DNA from: Peribacillus simplex
Lineage (GTDB): Bacteria > Bacillota > Bacilli > Bacillales > DSM-1321
DNA: 64,000 bases
Reading direction: 5' to 3'
Assembly (NCBI RefSeq): GCF_030123325.1
Contig: NZ_CP126106.1
Location: forward strand, 3,500,001-3,564,000
The notes beneath the pieces are model-generated. The model did no database searches. It was not told where the DNA came from and saw only the letters and a list, made by a program, of their open reading frames with translations. Made by a program: the position numbers and the translations under genes. Of the stretch, positions 7,685-16,841 are shown piece by piece (within the stretch, counting starts at the first letter, position 1; each line of letters begins with the position of its first letter).

Positions 7685-8530
7685 TTAAATGGATACCTTC
7701 TTCATTAATCGTTTTAATTTATCTTCTGTAGCCGTTCCCTCTACTGGTGTATAGATACTGCACCTTAAGTCCATGTCCCCCTGGACTTGGAGAGACGTTA
7801 AATTGAACAGCATCTTTCCTGCTTTAGCATGTCTAAATTCAATCATCATTTCTGGAGCTTTGCTCACTTGACTTTCTTGCCATAAAGATTGAAATTCCGG
7901 GTGAGAATCACTCATTTCTTTAATAAATAGGTTATACCACTCATCACCTAAGTAGTGACCATAATAGGCACGAAAAATGGAAAGAAATCCTTTAACAAAA
8001 TGCTCCCAATTCACAGCTAATGATTTTAATTCTTTTCTTGTAAATACTAGTTGGATCAAATTTCGTTGGTCATCCGGGAGTTGTTCAAAATCTAAAAATA
8101 CATGAGAGGCAGCATCGTTCCAGCCTACAATATGACAATGTCGATCTGTAATGATAGTAGGGCAATACGTTAACTCAGCTAAAATTCTCTCCAAAGAAGG
8201 ACTAAGTTTTGGCTGTTCCTTCTTTCGATGAATTATAGATGATTTCACTTCTAAAGCTAAATCATATAGATACTCCCGTTCATCATTATTTAATTGCAGA
8301 GCTGTAGATATGCAATCCAATACGCTTGTAGAGACCTTTATATCCCGACCTTGCTCTAGCCATGTATACCAAGTAGTACTAACTCCCGCCAAATGTGCAA
8401 CTTCTTCTCTTCGTAAGCCAGGTGTTCTCCTCCGTGTACCAGCAGGTATACCTATAGATTCAGGCTTAATTTGGGATCGCTTCGTTTTCAAAAATGAAGA
8501 CAAAGCTTCAAGTCTGGTTTTATCATTCAT
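7685..8530 (-). CDS. XRE-family regulator with MmyB-like ligand domain
   Basis: This 281-aa regulator is read from ATG 8530, with GGAGG 8 nt upstream. The open frame extends to 8782, but that would overlap the divergent fabF gene and lacks a ribosome binding site. Residues about 5-75 form a helix-turn-helix domain (GLRREEVAHLAGVSTTWYTW). The rest matches the MmyB-like C-terminal domain (WNDAASHVF, FTRKELKSLAVNW, MLFNLTSLQV), a PAS-like fold thought to bind fatty acids or acyl groups. It is divergently transcribed from a beta-ketoacyl-ACP synthase, with a dyad in the shared promoter region, so it probably controls that gene (inference). Confidence 0.85.
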   Translation of the reverse strand: MNDKTRLEALSSFLKTKRSQIKPESIGIPAGTRRRTPGLRREEVAHLAGVSTTWYTWLEQGRDIKVSTSVLDCISTALQLNNDEREYLYDLALEVKSSIIHRKKEQPKLSPSLERILAELTYCPTIITDRHCHIVGWNDAASHVFLDFEQLPDDQRNLIQLVFTRKELKSLAVNWEHFVKGFLSIFRAYYGHYLGDEWYNLFIKEMSDSHPEFQSLWQESQVSKAPEMMIEFRHAKAGKMLFNLTSLQVQGDMDLRCSIYTPVEGTATEDKLKRLMKKVSI

Positions 8531-8586
8531 TTCTAAATCCTCCATCATAACATTTAACCGGGTAGTTATTATACCAGGATAAACAC

Positions 8587-8626
8587 TCACTTGTAATAGG
8601 ATAACTCCGAAGTATAATACAAGTAT
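8587..8626 (+). promoter_or_regulatory. sigma-A promoter of the fabF paralogue with overlapping dyad
   Basis: TTGTAA (8591-8596) and TATAAT (8613-8618) are separated by 16 bp, 33 bp before the ATG at 8651. The half-sites ACTTGT and ACAAGT bracket the two promoter boxes and could be an operator for the divergent MmyB-type regulator. Binding is inferred. Confidence 0.6.
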
Positions 8627-8650
8627 ACTATTCATTTGGAGTGATGAAAA

Positions 8651-9886
8651 ATGGAAAGAGTCGTTATTACAGGAATGGGAGTAGTCTCTCCTATTGGAAA
8701 CAACGTAGAAAAATTTTGGAGGAATCTGACTGAAGGGAAGTCTGGCATTTCCTCTATTGATACATTTGACGTAATCAATCATAAAGCAAAAATTGCAGGA
8801 ATTATTCGTGATTTTAATGCAGATGATATCTTAGGAAAAAATGAAGCGCGACGTCTAGATCGTTTTACTCAATTTGCTTTGGCTGCTGCTGAACAAGCCT
8901 GGACTGATTCTGGTTTAGATATTGATGATATCAACCTGGAAAGACTTGGCGTATATGTTGGTTCGGGAATAGGAGGAATTGAGACATTGATTGATAATGT
9001 GGATACTCTTCGAGAAAAAGGTCCAAGAAGAGTCAGTCCAACCCTGGTACCAGCCATGATTTCAAATGCTGCCGCGGCCCAAATTAGTATTAAGTGGAAT
9101 GCAATGGGACCTACTATGTCACCTGTTTCTGCTTGTGCTATCGGTAATACAGCTATTGGTGAAGCATTCAGACTTATTCGCTTTGGAGAAGCTGATGCCG
9201 TTTTTGCAGGAGGTGCAGAGGCAGCTATAACAGATTTATCTTTAGCTAGTTTTGGTAATGCTACAGCATTATCAACGAGAAACGATAATCCAACTAAAGC
9301 TAGCCGTCCTTTTGATGTAAATCGAGATGGATTTGTCATGTCAGAAGGAGCAGGAATTTTAATCTTGGAATCTTTGTCCCACGCTTTGCGTAGAGACGCA
9401 AAAATTTATGCTGAAGTCATTGGGTATGGTGCAAGTTCTGATGCCTATCATATGGTAGCTACACACCCAGAAGGTAAAGGAGCCTATCTTGCAATGAAAA
9501 TGGCTTTGAAAAACGCAAAAATTTCTCCTGAAGAGATTGATGTTATTAGCGCTCATGCAACAAGTACAGAAGTTGGAGATCGTTCTGAGACACTGGCAAT
9601 TAAAAAACTATTTGAATCAAAAGCTTATCGAATCCCAATAACAGCTAATAAATCCATGCTTGGTCACATGTTAGGAGCAGCTGGAGGCGTGGAAGCAATT
9701 GCTTTGGCAAAAAGTTTACAGGAAGGAATTATTCCTCCGACCATCAACTTGGAAAAGCCTGACTCATTATGTGATTTAGATTATGTACCGGGAATTGCCC
9801 GGAAAGTGGAAATAAATACTGGTCTATCCAATTCATTTGGTTTTGGAGGTCATAATGCAGCAATCGTTTTAAAAAAATATGAGTGA
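8651..9886 (+). CDS. fabF: beta-ketoacyl-ACP synthase II (FabF-type) paralogue
   Basis: The 411-aa thiolase-fold enzyme condenses malonyl-ACP with an acyl-ACP to extend fatty acid or related chains. The catalytic Cys162 lies in SPVSACAIGNTAIGE, His302 in SAHATSTEVGD and His339 in NKSMLGHMLGAAGG with Lys334; the length is normal for FabF. It stands alone rather than in a fabH-fabF pair and has its own promoter and divergent regulator. It may therefore be a dedicated second synthase for membrane adaptation or a secondary lipid. No acyl carrier protein or ketoreductase is beside it. Confidence 0.88.
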   Translation: MERVVITGMGVVSPIGNNVEKFWRNLTEGKSGISSIDTFDVINHKAKIAGIIRDFNADDILGKNEARRLDRFTQFALAAAEQAWTDSGLDIDDINLERLGVYVGSGIGGIETLIDNVDTLREKGPRRVSPTLVPAMISNAAAAQISIKWNAMGPTMSPVSACAIGNTAIGEAFRLIRFGEADAVFAGGAEAAITDLSLASFGNATALSTRNDNPTKASRPFDVNRDGFVMSEGAGILILESLSHALRRDAKIYAEVIGYGASSDAYHMVATHPEGKGAYLAMKMALKNAKISPEEIDVISAHATSTEVGDRSETLAIKKLFESKAYRIPITANKSMLGHMLGAAGGVEAIALAKSLQEGIIPPTINLEKPDSLCDLDYVPGIARKVEINTGLSNSFGFGGHNAAIVLKKYE

Positions 9887-9963
9887 ATTAACTTTCGCTT
9901 CTTATTTCTAAAATTCAAGATCCTCAAGAGAAATTTTAGTTAGTTACCTTAATGGGTCACTTC

Positions 9964-9992
9964 GAAAAAGCCCTTTTTTCTTAAGGGCTTTT
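9964..9992 (+). terminator. rho-independent terminator after fabF
   Basis: AAAAAGCCCTT and AAGGGCTTTTCTT form a stem around TTTTCTT, 78 bp after the stop codon. Confidence 0.8.
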
Positions 9993-10020
9993 CTTATGTT
10001 CATAAAGCCCTATTTTTCAA

Positions 10021-10158
10021 TTACCTATTAGCTACATCGACTAATTTAGTTAACAAAACAGTTAAGATTCCTTGCCCACGATAGTTTTCCGAAACAAACA
10101 TATATATGCCTTGTCACTCTTATTGGTATTGAACCACAAGCAATAATTCTTCATTAAT
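10021..10158 (-). pseudogene. GNAT acetyltransferase remnant
   Basis: On the minus strand the frame reads KINEELLLVVQYQ, stop, E, stop, then QGIYMFVSENYRGQGILTVL and LTKLVDVANR before a terminal TAA at 10021. The segment IYMFVSENYRGQGI is the acetyl-CoA-binding motif A of GNAT enzymes. Two internal stops and the missing N-terminal half show that it is dead. Confidence 0.6.
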
Positions 10159-10236
10159 CTTTTATCATCATATTAACAAGGTCTAAATTTTTCTTCGATT
10201 AAGAACATGACCATAAAAAAGATCTAGTACAAATGA

Positions 10237-10464
10237 CTAGATTCTCTTTTTAATATCTTCCCTTATTGATTCAATGAGAGTACCTGATAAATTTGTTGGA
10301 AGAGATGAACCATCCTTAAAAACCCATGTATTAATTATTTCAAGATCTTCTTTTTTAAAAGTGATGCTATAATCTTTATCTTTGTGAGTAAAATCAGCTG
10401 TAACCGATTCTTCACCATTAAACTCGTCATCAATAATCATATTTTTGATTTCATATGGCTTCAC
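10237..10464 (-). CDS. conserved-looking small protein of unknown function (75 aa)
   Basis: The GTG start at 10464 has AAGGAG 8 nt upstream. The 75-aa product is soluble and acidic in its first half (IIDDEFNGEESVTADF), with an alternating beta pattern (YSITFKKEDLEIINTWVF) and a C-terminal basic helix (ESIREDIKKRI). No signal peptide or membrane segment is seen. The family is not recognised. It is a monocistronic gene between decayed regions. Confidence 0.6.
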   Translation of the reverse strand: MKPYEIKNMIIDDEFNGEESVTADFTHKDKDYSITFKKEDLEIINTWVFKDGSSLPTNLSGTLIESIREDIKKRI

Positions 10465-10747
10465 GATGTAATCTCCTTTTTATCATTCTTGTATATAGAA
10501 TGGGCTTTATATGATTGTTTATTCATTTTTTTCACGCCAATTCAAAAATCGAAGGGTCATTTTAGGAGATGAAAGCATTATAACTAATCAGAAATCAAAA
10601 GGTGCAGGTATAGTTGAGCATTCATATTTTCTCTCCTTCGGTTCTTCATTATTCAGATAATAATAATTCCCCCAAAAGATTATGTATAACCCCCCCTAAT
10701 GTTTTGATTGACTTTATATAGTAAACTCAATCATTTATTAAGGATGA

Positions 10748-10925
10748 ATTAGGTTACCCACATGTTTTTTCTTTTCTAAACTCTTTTCCTGAATTGTTCC
10801 AGTAACGCATGACTATGAAGAATGGAGATTTCAGGCTGATGATAAAACTTGTCTTAAGGGGAAAATCGGAGCATATGCAAAAGGAAGCAAGTTGCACTGT
10901 TAAATGTCCTCTTCCTTGTTTTTTC
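10748..10925. repeat. degenerate dispersed repeat, copy C
   Basis: It starts with AGGTTACCCACATG, continues with ATGGAGATTTCAGGCTGATG and ends with CTGTTAAATGTCC. This matches copy A at 3246-3620 block for block but with internal deletions. The 60-codon frame here is a by-product of the repeat. Confidence 0.55.
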
Positions 10926-10944
10926 TTATAAACCAAACAACAAT

Positions 10945-10987
10945 AAAAAAAGCGTTACTTACTGAGCAAAGTAAGTAACGCTTGTCT
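10945..10987. terminator. bidirectional terminator
   Basis: AAAAAGCGTTACTTACT and AGTAAGTAACGCTTGTCTT form a 15-bp stem. It lies 78 bp past the stop of the minus-strand spo0M gene. Confidence 0.75.
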
Positions 10988-11064
10988 TCCAATCCTTACC
11001 CAAGCAATGATTAGTGGGTACTTTTTCACTTCTACGTTAACACAGGAACTATCTAATGGTTTAA

Positions 11065-12003
11065 TTAGGATTCCCCATCATCAAAAAATGAATCAAATCC
11101 CCCATCAAAATCCTCTAGTGCTTCTTCAAACACTTCCTCAATATCAAAACCTTCCATCATCTCTGTAAATAGCATCGTCCCTAAAACACCCACTGCTAAT
11201 CCACCAACCATTCCAGGTATAGCGTTTCCCATTTGGGAAGCGCGACCATGATGCTGGTTTGCGGAATAAGAGAAAGGCTGTGTAAAAGCATAAGGCTGAT
11301 CAATAGCTTCCGATATATATTTTCCTAGTAGTTTTTCAAGTCCGGCTTCATGCTCAAGAACATTTTGATTTAAATGAAACTCACGTTTTGCTTCAATTTC
11401 CTTGTATCCGTTTTTACAGTCAACTTCCATCCAGACCCGGATACCTGATTCTTCATTGGCAAATCGCATTTCAACTTCATTTACTTGTCCCATGAATTGT
11501 TGAGTGGGAAAAAAAGCAAATTCCTGTCCATATTGGTCGAGTTTACCCGAGTCGGCTGTCTCGCGAAAACCTAATTGGGCCATTGCATTAAAAATGGCTT
11601 GGATAGAATTCTGAGGTTGGATGACTAGCCGGTCTACATCTTTGCGGTCAACCCCACCCTCAATATCAAGATGTGTATCCAGATAGTATGAGACAGTTCC
11701 CCTAGAAATAGGTATATTCGTAGGCAGGACGTAATGAAAAGGAATGCCCTTACGTTCATTGGGGTGAATACAATCTCGATTAATTAATGGTATATGGGCA
11801 ACTTCCTTAGAAACGCTTCCTTGTTTTAATACCACATTCATCATAAGCCGGACAGTCAATTGATTAATTTTCTGTTCCACCTCACCACCTTGAATGACAA
11901 CCTCCCCTTGAATGCTTTCTCCCGCTTGATAATTACGATTACCACATTGTAAATCTACAGTTGCGGCTCCTTTTCCTAAACTTGCTAAAATCTTTTTGAA
12001 CAT
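11065..12003 (-). CDS. spo0M: sporulation-control protein Spo0M
   Basis: Spo0M is an arrestin-like beta-sandwich protein; in B. subtilis it is a sigma-H-dependent negative modulator of early sporulation and also affects cell division. The start at 12003 is chosen because AGAGGAAGC lies just before ATG and the family begins MFKKxLASxGxGAAxVD; the open frame to 12156 adds 51 non-homologous residues. The N-terminal arrestin half (about 1-130) and the SPOOM C-terminal half are present. At 312 aa it is longer than the B. subtilis protein because of a glycine-rich hydrophobic segment (GMVGGLAVGVLGTMLF) and a very acidic tail, seen in other Bacillaceae forms. Confidence 0.88.
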   Translation of the reverse strand: MFKKILASLGKGAATVDLQCGNRNYQAGESIQGEVVIQGGEVEQKINQLTVRLMMNVVLKQGSVSKEVAHIPLINRDCIHPNERKGIPFHYVLPTNIPISRGTVSYYLDTHLDIEGGVDRKDVDRLVIQPQNSIQAIFNAMAQLGFRETADSGKLDQYGQEFAFFPTQQFMGQVNEVEMRFANEESGIRVWMEVDCKNGYKEIEAKREFHLNQNVLEHEAGLEKLLGKYISEAIDQPYAFTQPFSYSANQHHGRASQMGNAIPGMVGGLAVGVLGTMLFTEMMEGFDIEEVFEEALEDFDGGFDSFFDDGES

Positions 12004-12409
12004 GCTTCCTCTTCCCTTCGAAATTATCTCAAACCGTCTTAAGAATATGTAAATAAAAAGTCGCGTAATAAGAAATGACAAGAAATCTATTCGCATTTCA
12101 TGAAATTTCTTAATTACTCTTGATAGTAATACGTCGAAAAATGAAAATAGTTTCAAATGAATTTACTGCAGTAGGTGATTTCATATAATAAAGGAGTAGG
12201 TCCCCCCTTAAATGCATGCGCTTACATTTATTTTTGCATTGACACTTCTCTTTTTGTCAACAGTTCAGTTCATAATAAAAACGAAAGGCAACACTAAGAT
12301 TTAAATAATTTCACTTCATTTAAATCTTACTGGGCAAAGGAATATTCCTATCTAAGATATGTAGAAATAACCGACTTCACTTAGTACTTAAAGGAAGTAA
12401 GAAACCATA
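12004..12409. other. intergenic gap, no gene seen
   Basis: The gap between spo0M and the MarR-type gene holds no convincing open frame. The only structure noticed is a TTGACA...TTTTTGTCAA inverted pair near 12239-12261, which may be part of the spo0M upstream region. Confidence 0.5.
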
Positions 12410-12838
12410 TTATAATTTCTTGATTAAGGATTGCAACTCATCTTGAAGGTTTCCTTTTGAAAAAGCAGAGTGAAGAATTTCATGAACAGTATTTAAGGAA
12501 ATTTGTAGTTTTTCTTCCCCTAATCTAGTTAAACGTGTGTAAATACCTCGTCGGTCATCTTCGCATATTTGCCTTTGTAATACGCCGCAGCTTTTTGCTT
12601 CCAGTCTGACTACCAGCCTAGATATAGCACTCTGACTTAATCCTACCATCTCTTGTAATTGTTGCAGCCTCAACTGTTTTTCACTTGTTTTGGATAAAAA
12701 GTAAAGAACGTAAAACTCTTTTAACGAAAGGTTATGATTTTTTTGCAAGGCACTTTCCAGCTCATTCGTAATGCTCATTTGAATATTAGTAAGAGATAGC
12801 CAATTATCTAAATACTTCTTTTCTTGGTTGTTTTTCAT
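12410..12838 (-). CDS. MarR-family transcriptional regulator
   Basis: This 142-aa winged-helix protein was assigned the ATG at 12838, since AGGGTGG lies 7 nt upstream. The core reads LRLQQLQEMVGLSQSAISRL (recognition helix), followed by the wing CEDDRRGIYTRLTRLGEEKL with the conserved DxRxxxxxLT pattern. Flanking N- and C-terminal helices form the dimer interface. MarR proteins repress nearby genes until a phenolic or oxidant ligand is bound. The neighbouring minus-strand genes (an FAH-type hydrolase and a flavin monooxygenase further upstream) act on oxidised or aromatic compounds and are possible targets, but no operator was identified. Confidence 0.85.
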   Translation of the reverse strand: MKNNQEKKYLDNWLSLTNIQMSITNELESALQKNHNLSLKEFYVLYFLSKTSEKQLRLQQLQEMVGLSQSAISRLVVRLEAKSCGVLQRQICEDDRRGIYTRLTRLGEEKLQISLNTVHEILHSAFSKGNLQDELQSLIKKL

Positions 12839-13054
12839 GCACATTCCACCCTGTTCTATCCTTTATAATTAAAATTGATTATCTTCATTCAATTAAATAG
12901 TTCTAATTCATTAAAAATTAATTTTCCAAAGCTGATATTTAATGATCTAACTTTTTGACAAAGTACGGGCCATATTGGCAGTCTCCATGTTGTTAAATTG
13001 TTCTCTTCATTTTAGACGAGTTTCTTCTTTTTGTCTAAGTTTGAATTATTCCAT

Positions 13055-13080
13055 AAAAAAAACAGTCAAAATGACTGCTC
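13055..13080 (-). terminator. terminator of the FAH-family gene
   Basis: On the minus strand GCAGTCATTTTGACTGTTTTTTTT gives a short stem with a long T-run directly after the gene ending at 13087. Confidence 0.75.
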
Positions 13081-13086
13081 CTTTTT

Positions 13087-13719
13087 TCATGAATTCAGTG
13101 TAACTGAACAGGATCCAATTTCATTTCCACCCCAGTTTAGTGAAAGCTTGTCTTGGTCTGAAAGAGGGCCTACACCACTTGGAGTACCTGTAAAAATAAT
13201 ATCTCCTTTCCCAAGACCAAAATGCTCTTCTGTAAATTCTATAATCGTTTGCAAATCAAAAAGTAAGTCTTTAATATTTCCGACTTGTACACGCTCTCCA
13301 TTTTTCAACAGGGAAAAATCCATTTGTTCACATGCTTCGACACCTGGAAACGGAATGAAATCACTAACAACAGCTGAATTTTTGAATCCTTTAGCCAAAA
13401 GCCAAGGGTGCTGTTTTTGTTTTAACTGTGATTGAACATCTCTAAGCGTTAAATCCAACCCAATGGCCATGCTATCTACTATTTCATCTACTTTCATTCC
13501 TGATTCGAACTGTTTTGCGATATGTATGACAAGTTCAGTTTCAAAATGAACGGAACCCTGATTACTCGGCAACGTGATCGACTGACCATTTGCTTCCACA
13601 AGTGAATGAGTTGGTTTTGAAAATAAAAAAGGGGAAGTTGGTATTTCATTATTCAACTCTTTTGCATGCAAGGCATAGTTTCGACCTACACAATAGATAT
13701 TTTTAATGTCTTTCATCAT
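13087..13719 (-). CDS. fumarylacetoacetate hydrolase family protein
   Basis: The roughly 210-aa product matches the compact, single-domain FAH enzymes that cleave C-C bonds in acylpyruvates or decarboxylate oxo-acids with a divalent metal. It shows the opening IYCVGRNYALHAKEL, the metal ligands in HFETELVIHI (Glu-x-Glu) and GLDLTLRDVQ (Asp), the KGFKNSAVVSDF loop and the closing DIIFTGTPSGVGP. The ATG codons at 13719 and 13716 follow a modest AAGAAAAGAGTG site. It is monocistronic with its own terminator. The substrate is unknown; acylpyruvase or oxaloacetate decarboxylase activity is typical of close relatives. Confidence 0.88.
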   Translation of the reverse strand: MMKDIKNIYCVGRNYALHAKELNNEIPTSPFLFSKPTHSLVEANGQSITLPSNQGSVHFETELVIHIAKQFESGMKVDEIVDSMAIGLDLTLRDVQSQLKQKQHPWLLAKGFKNSAVVSDFIPFPGVEACEQMDFSLLKNGERVQVGNIKDLLFDLQTIIEFTEEHFGLGKGDIIFTGTPSGVGPLSDQDKLSLNWGGNEIGSCSVTLNS

Positions 13720-14131
13720 AAAGCTCACTCTTTTCTTTTAAGAAATAAAAATTAATATTAAGAAGTATTTGCAAATTTCCTTAGTCATGATAATTAATAC
13801 GGAGCCAATCTATCATACTCCGATTTAAGTATATTTTATATTTTTCTGACTTTTTATACAACTGTTAAACCTATAATAATGAAAGGTTAGACTGGATTCG
13901 CTTATGCTAAAACGGATTCGAATAAAATAGAAATTTTTCACTTCGTTATGTGGAACATAAACCGGATGTGATGCCTGCTCTTCTTTTTCCTTTATAAAGT
14001 GTTTAAACAACTCTCAGAACCAGATTTTTCATTTACACAAATAACAACGCCCCATTCTCTATTACCCTTCAGTTTTGTCGCTTTTTTTTGTCATCGAAAA
14101 AAGACGCATAGAACGCTACCCCTTTACCACT
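13720..14131. other. intergenic gap, no gene seen
   Basis: A 61-codon minus frame at 13825-14010 lacks a ribosome binding site and any recognisable pattern. No repeat or strong hairpin was noticed. Confidence 0.5.
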
Positions 14132-15361
14132 TTAGATCGACTGCATAATTCGTGCGAGTTCTTGTTCTAAAACTGCGGGCTCGTTTGCGTAATTGTAAAT
14201 ACCTAAAAACTTCTCTATAGCCTCTGGATGGGAACTGATTAGCTTGTTGACTGCTTCCTGTTGTTCAGATATGCGTTCATTCTTCGAAATTTGGCATCCC
14301 ATGTGAAACCGAACCATAAACTCATCTTCTATTGCCTTTTGATATTCTTCAGACATTTGATTTGTTTGATCGGATTGTCCCTTATATTTTAATAGAATAT
14401 TGGATAATATACGTGCTCCACATATAGCATCATGGATCCCCTGCGCCATGCCAGGATCTTTAAAACAAACTGCATCCCCAACCAATGCCCATCCTTTTCC
14501 CATTCCTTTATACCAGTAATTATCATATCCCATAATGCCTTTGACAGGTTCTACGATTTCTGCATTTTTCAAGCGTGCTCCAATTGTTGTATTAGGAAAA
14601 TTATCGGTCAAGAGATTGCGTAGACAGCTTTCCGGATTTAATTTCAACCGTTCTATCCATTCCTTATTTTCTAATGGAAAAATGCCAACAACAACATATA
14701 AATCATCATTCGTCGGAAAAAGAATGGCTGTGTTATCTTTTATCTTGTATACTTCAAATTTAGGGACATCATCGTGGCGAAATCCAGAAAAATACCCAAA
14801 ATAGATGCCGACTGCTGCCGGAATACTTATTTTAAGTTCACTTTTTACCAGCTTGCGAATAATAGAGGATCGGCCGTCTGCCCCGACTACCAGGCGAGCT
14901 AAAAATTCTTGTTTCTCGTAGTTGCCGTCTAAACCTTTCACGCCTAATACTGTTTCATCATCACGGATGACATCCGTCACACGAAATCCTTCTAAAACGG
15001 TTACATTCATTTGAGATTTGGCTTGTTCAAGTAGGATATGATCGAGGTAAGTTCTTCTAATACAATAACAACTGTCCTCTCCGTAAACCACAGGGATGAG
15101 ACCTTCTATCACGGTATCCTCAAATTGAAATTTAATATCCCGTACCGGTGGTGCTTTTGTTTCCAGCAATTTGTCCAGGACACCCAATTCTCTAAGAAGA
15201 GCGACTGTATTATTGAAAAAGGTATGGGTTGATAATGTGTCCCTTGGAAAAGTCGATCGGTCCACTAACAACACATGGAAACCTGCCTTAGCAAGATAAA
15301 TTGCCAGTGCAGAACCGGCACATCCAGCACCGGTAATGATGACGTCATACATCTTATTCAT
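14132..15361 (-). CDS. FAD-dependent monooxygenase / geranylgeranyl-reductase-type oxidoreductase
   Basis: The 409-aa flavoprotein belongs to the p-hydroxybenzoate-hydroxylase / halogenase-like superfamily. It has the dinucleotide motif DVIITGAGCAGSALA at residues 5-19 followed by LLVDRSTFPRD, the DG motif GADGRSS near 175 and the FAD-ribityl motif LVGDAVCFKDPGMAQGIHDA near 300. GGAG lies 7 nt before the ATG. Such proteins hydroxylate or reduce aromatic or isoprenoid substrates using NAD(P)H; the substrate here is unknown. It is a single gene without a partner reductase. Confidence 0.85.
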   Translation of the reverse strand: MNKMYDVIITGAGCAGSALAIYLAKAGFHVLLVDRSTFPRDTLSTHTFFNNTVALLRELGVLDKLLETKAPPVRDIKFQFEDTVIEGLIPVVYGEDSCYCIRRTYLDHILLEQAKSQMNVTVLEGFRVTDVIRDDETVLGVKGLDGNYEKQEFLARLVVGADGRSSIIRKLVKSELKISIPAAVGIYFGYFSGFRHDDVPKFEVYKIKDNTAILFPTNDDLYVVVGIFPLENKEWIERLKLNPESCLRNLLTDNFPNTTIGARLKNAEIVEPVKGIMGYDNYWYKGMGKGWALVGDAVCFKDPGMAQGIHDAICGARILSNILLKYKGQSDQTNQMSEEYQKAIEDEFMVRFHMGCQISKNERISEQQEAVNKLISSHPEAIEKFLGIYNYANEPAVLEQELARIMQSI

Positions 15362-15860
15362 CTTATCACTCCATTTTCAAGTACAATTATTAACTTGCTT
15401 ATCCATTGGCAGAGTTTGATAAAAATTTACTACATATCATAAAAGTATGGAAGTTAAAACAAAAAAAGTACAGAGAATTCCAAGGTCGATCTCATCTATG
15501 TTAAGGATCAATTTTTACTTCTTCTTATAGAACTCCCTCAGTTAATTAAGGATTTCATCGGTTAGAGTAATTACAAAGGCACTTCCTCAACCCCACTAGC
15601 ATATACAAAAAAAGCATTTGGTATATTGTTTGCATCTTTAAAGCACCAAGTTGAAAAAACAGTCCATATTTCCAAATCGGTTTCAAGTAAAGTGTAATAA
15701 GTAGTGCTATTCTAGGATTACATAGTATGAAATTACATTATCAGGGAAAATTTTAAAAAGCCAGAATATAAAACCAACAATAATGAATAACCGTACAAAA
15801 TAAAAAACCATAATCCTTTGTTGGAGATGCCCTTGATTGGTAGGTATAAATTCATTTATT
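15362..15860. other. intergenic gap, no gene seen
   Basis: AT-rich sequence with no open frame of interest, no recognisable remnant and no strong hairpin before the terminator at 15864. Confidence 0.45.
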
Positions 15861-15863
15861 TTG

Positions 15864-15918
15864 GCAAAAAAACTGCACCTCCAATTGTTAGATGTTGTCT
15901 AACAATTGGGGTGCAGTT
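15864..15918 (-). terminator. very strong terminator hairpin
   Basis: AACTGCACCTCCAATTGTTA and TAACAATTGGGGTGCAGTT form a roughly 21-bp stem with one mismatch around a short loop. On the minus strand it ends in a run of seven T and closes the azoreductase gene. Confidence 0.9.
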
Positions 15919-15938
15919 CAAGTTGTTGGCTCTTTGAT

Positions 15939-16574
15939 TTAAAAAGTAGAAGCTAAATCTTTTGATCGTGCTATGGCATTTTCTTTAATTTCTTGTGCTT
16001 TATCAGGCATTGCTGCATGTCCTTCAACGAATATCCCTTCAAAGGAAGGCACTCCGAAGAATTGCATGATGATATTTAGATATCGGTGGCCCATTTCCAG
16101 TTCAGCTGCTGGTCCTTCTGAATAAACACCCCCACGAGCTTGAATATGCAAGGCTTTCTTATCAGTTAAAAGACCAACTGGGCCTTGTTCGGTGTATTTA
16201 AATGATTTTCCTGCAAAAGCTACGGAATCTATATATGCTTTCAATACTGGCGGGAAAGAAAAATTCCATAAAGGTGTTACAAATATATATTTATCGGCGG
16301 CTATAAATTGCTCACATAGCTCCGAGAGTCGACTAACTTTTGCTTTCTCTTCGGTCGAAAGTTCTTCAAAGCCCTTTCCAGATTGAAGTTTCCCCCAACC
16401 ACTGAAAACATCTACATCAATTTGAGGGATATTTTCTTTATAAAGGTCAATATTCACAATTTCATGGCTAGGATTTACTTCTTTATAAGTGTCAATAAAT
16501 GCTTTTCCAACGGCCATACTGTAAGATTGTTTATCATCATGAGGATGAGCTGTGATGTACAATACTTTTGTCAT
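15939..16574 (-). CDS. azoR: FMN-dependent NADH:quinone oxidoreductase / azoreductase
   Basis: This flavodoxin-like dimeric enzyme reduces quinones and azo bonds by two-electron transfer from NADH and is often linked to electrophile stress. It is read from ATG 16574 with AAAGGAAAG upstream, giving 211 aa, the usual AzoR length; the open frame to 16610 adds a lysine-rich stretch without homology. Visible are the FMN phosphate loop YITAHPHDDKQSYSMAVGKAF, the TPLWNFSFPPVLKAYIDSV motif and the late QARGGVYSEGP loop. It is monocistronic with a strong terminator. Confidence 0.88.
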   Translation of the reverse strand: MTKVLYITAHPHDDKQSYSMAVGKAFIDTYKEVNPSHEIVNIDLYKENIPQIDVDVFSGWGKLQSGKGFEELSTEEKAKVSRLSELCEQFIAADKYIFVTPLWNFSFPPVLKAYIDSVAFAGKSFKYTEQGPVGLLTDKKALHIQARGGVYSEGPAAELEMGHRYLNIIMQFFGVPSFEGIFVEGHAAMPDKAQEIKENAIARSKDLASTF

Positions 16575-16757
16575 TCTGTATCTTTCCTTTCTTTTTACAT
16601 ATTTGAACATTCTAGTTTGTCTTGGAGATTCAACATTTATACAATCACTCGAATACCTTTAATTGATATGTATAAAATTAAATCCGATAAATAGAAATTT
16701 GTTTTAGAAAGGTATTACCAAACTTTTTTCATACTCCCCATTGCTAAGATAAATCCG

Positions 16758-16841
16758 TTACCGCCGAGAGCGTAAAGCACAAAGTATTTCATGTTCCTCG
16801 TTTTCAATAATGGCAGCTACTACGTTGATAACTTTTTTCAT
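16758..16841 (-). pseudogene. Nudix / MutT-type hydrolase, N-terminal stub
   Basis: TAGGAGG precedes an ATG at 16841 and a 27-residue frame, MKKVINVVAAIIENEEHEIL then CALRSRR and TAA. This matches the first strand of MutT-like 8-oxo-dGTP diphosphatases. The Nudix box that should follow is absent and the downstream sequence is unrelated. The expression signal is intact but the gene is truncated. Confidence 0.6.

Noticed and set aside
8531..8782. N-terminal extension of the MmyB-type regulator into the fabF gene
   Set aside because: It would overlap the divergent fabF gene by 132 bp; GGAGG placed 8 nt before ATG 8530 decides the start.
10754..10936. 60-codon minus frame
   Set aside because: Lies entirely inside dispersed repeat copy C and has no start signals.
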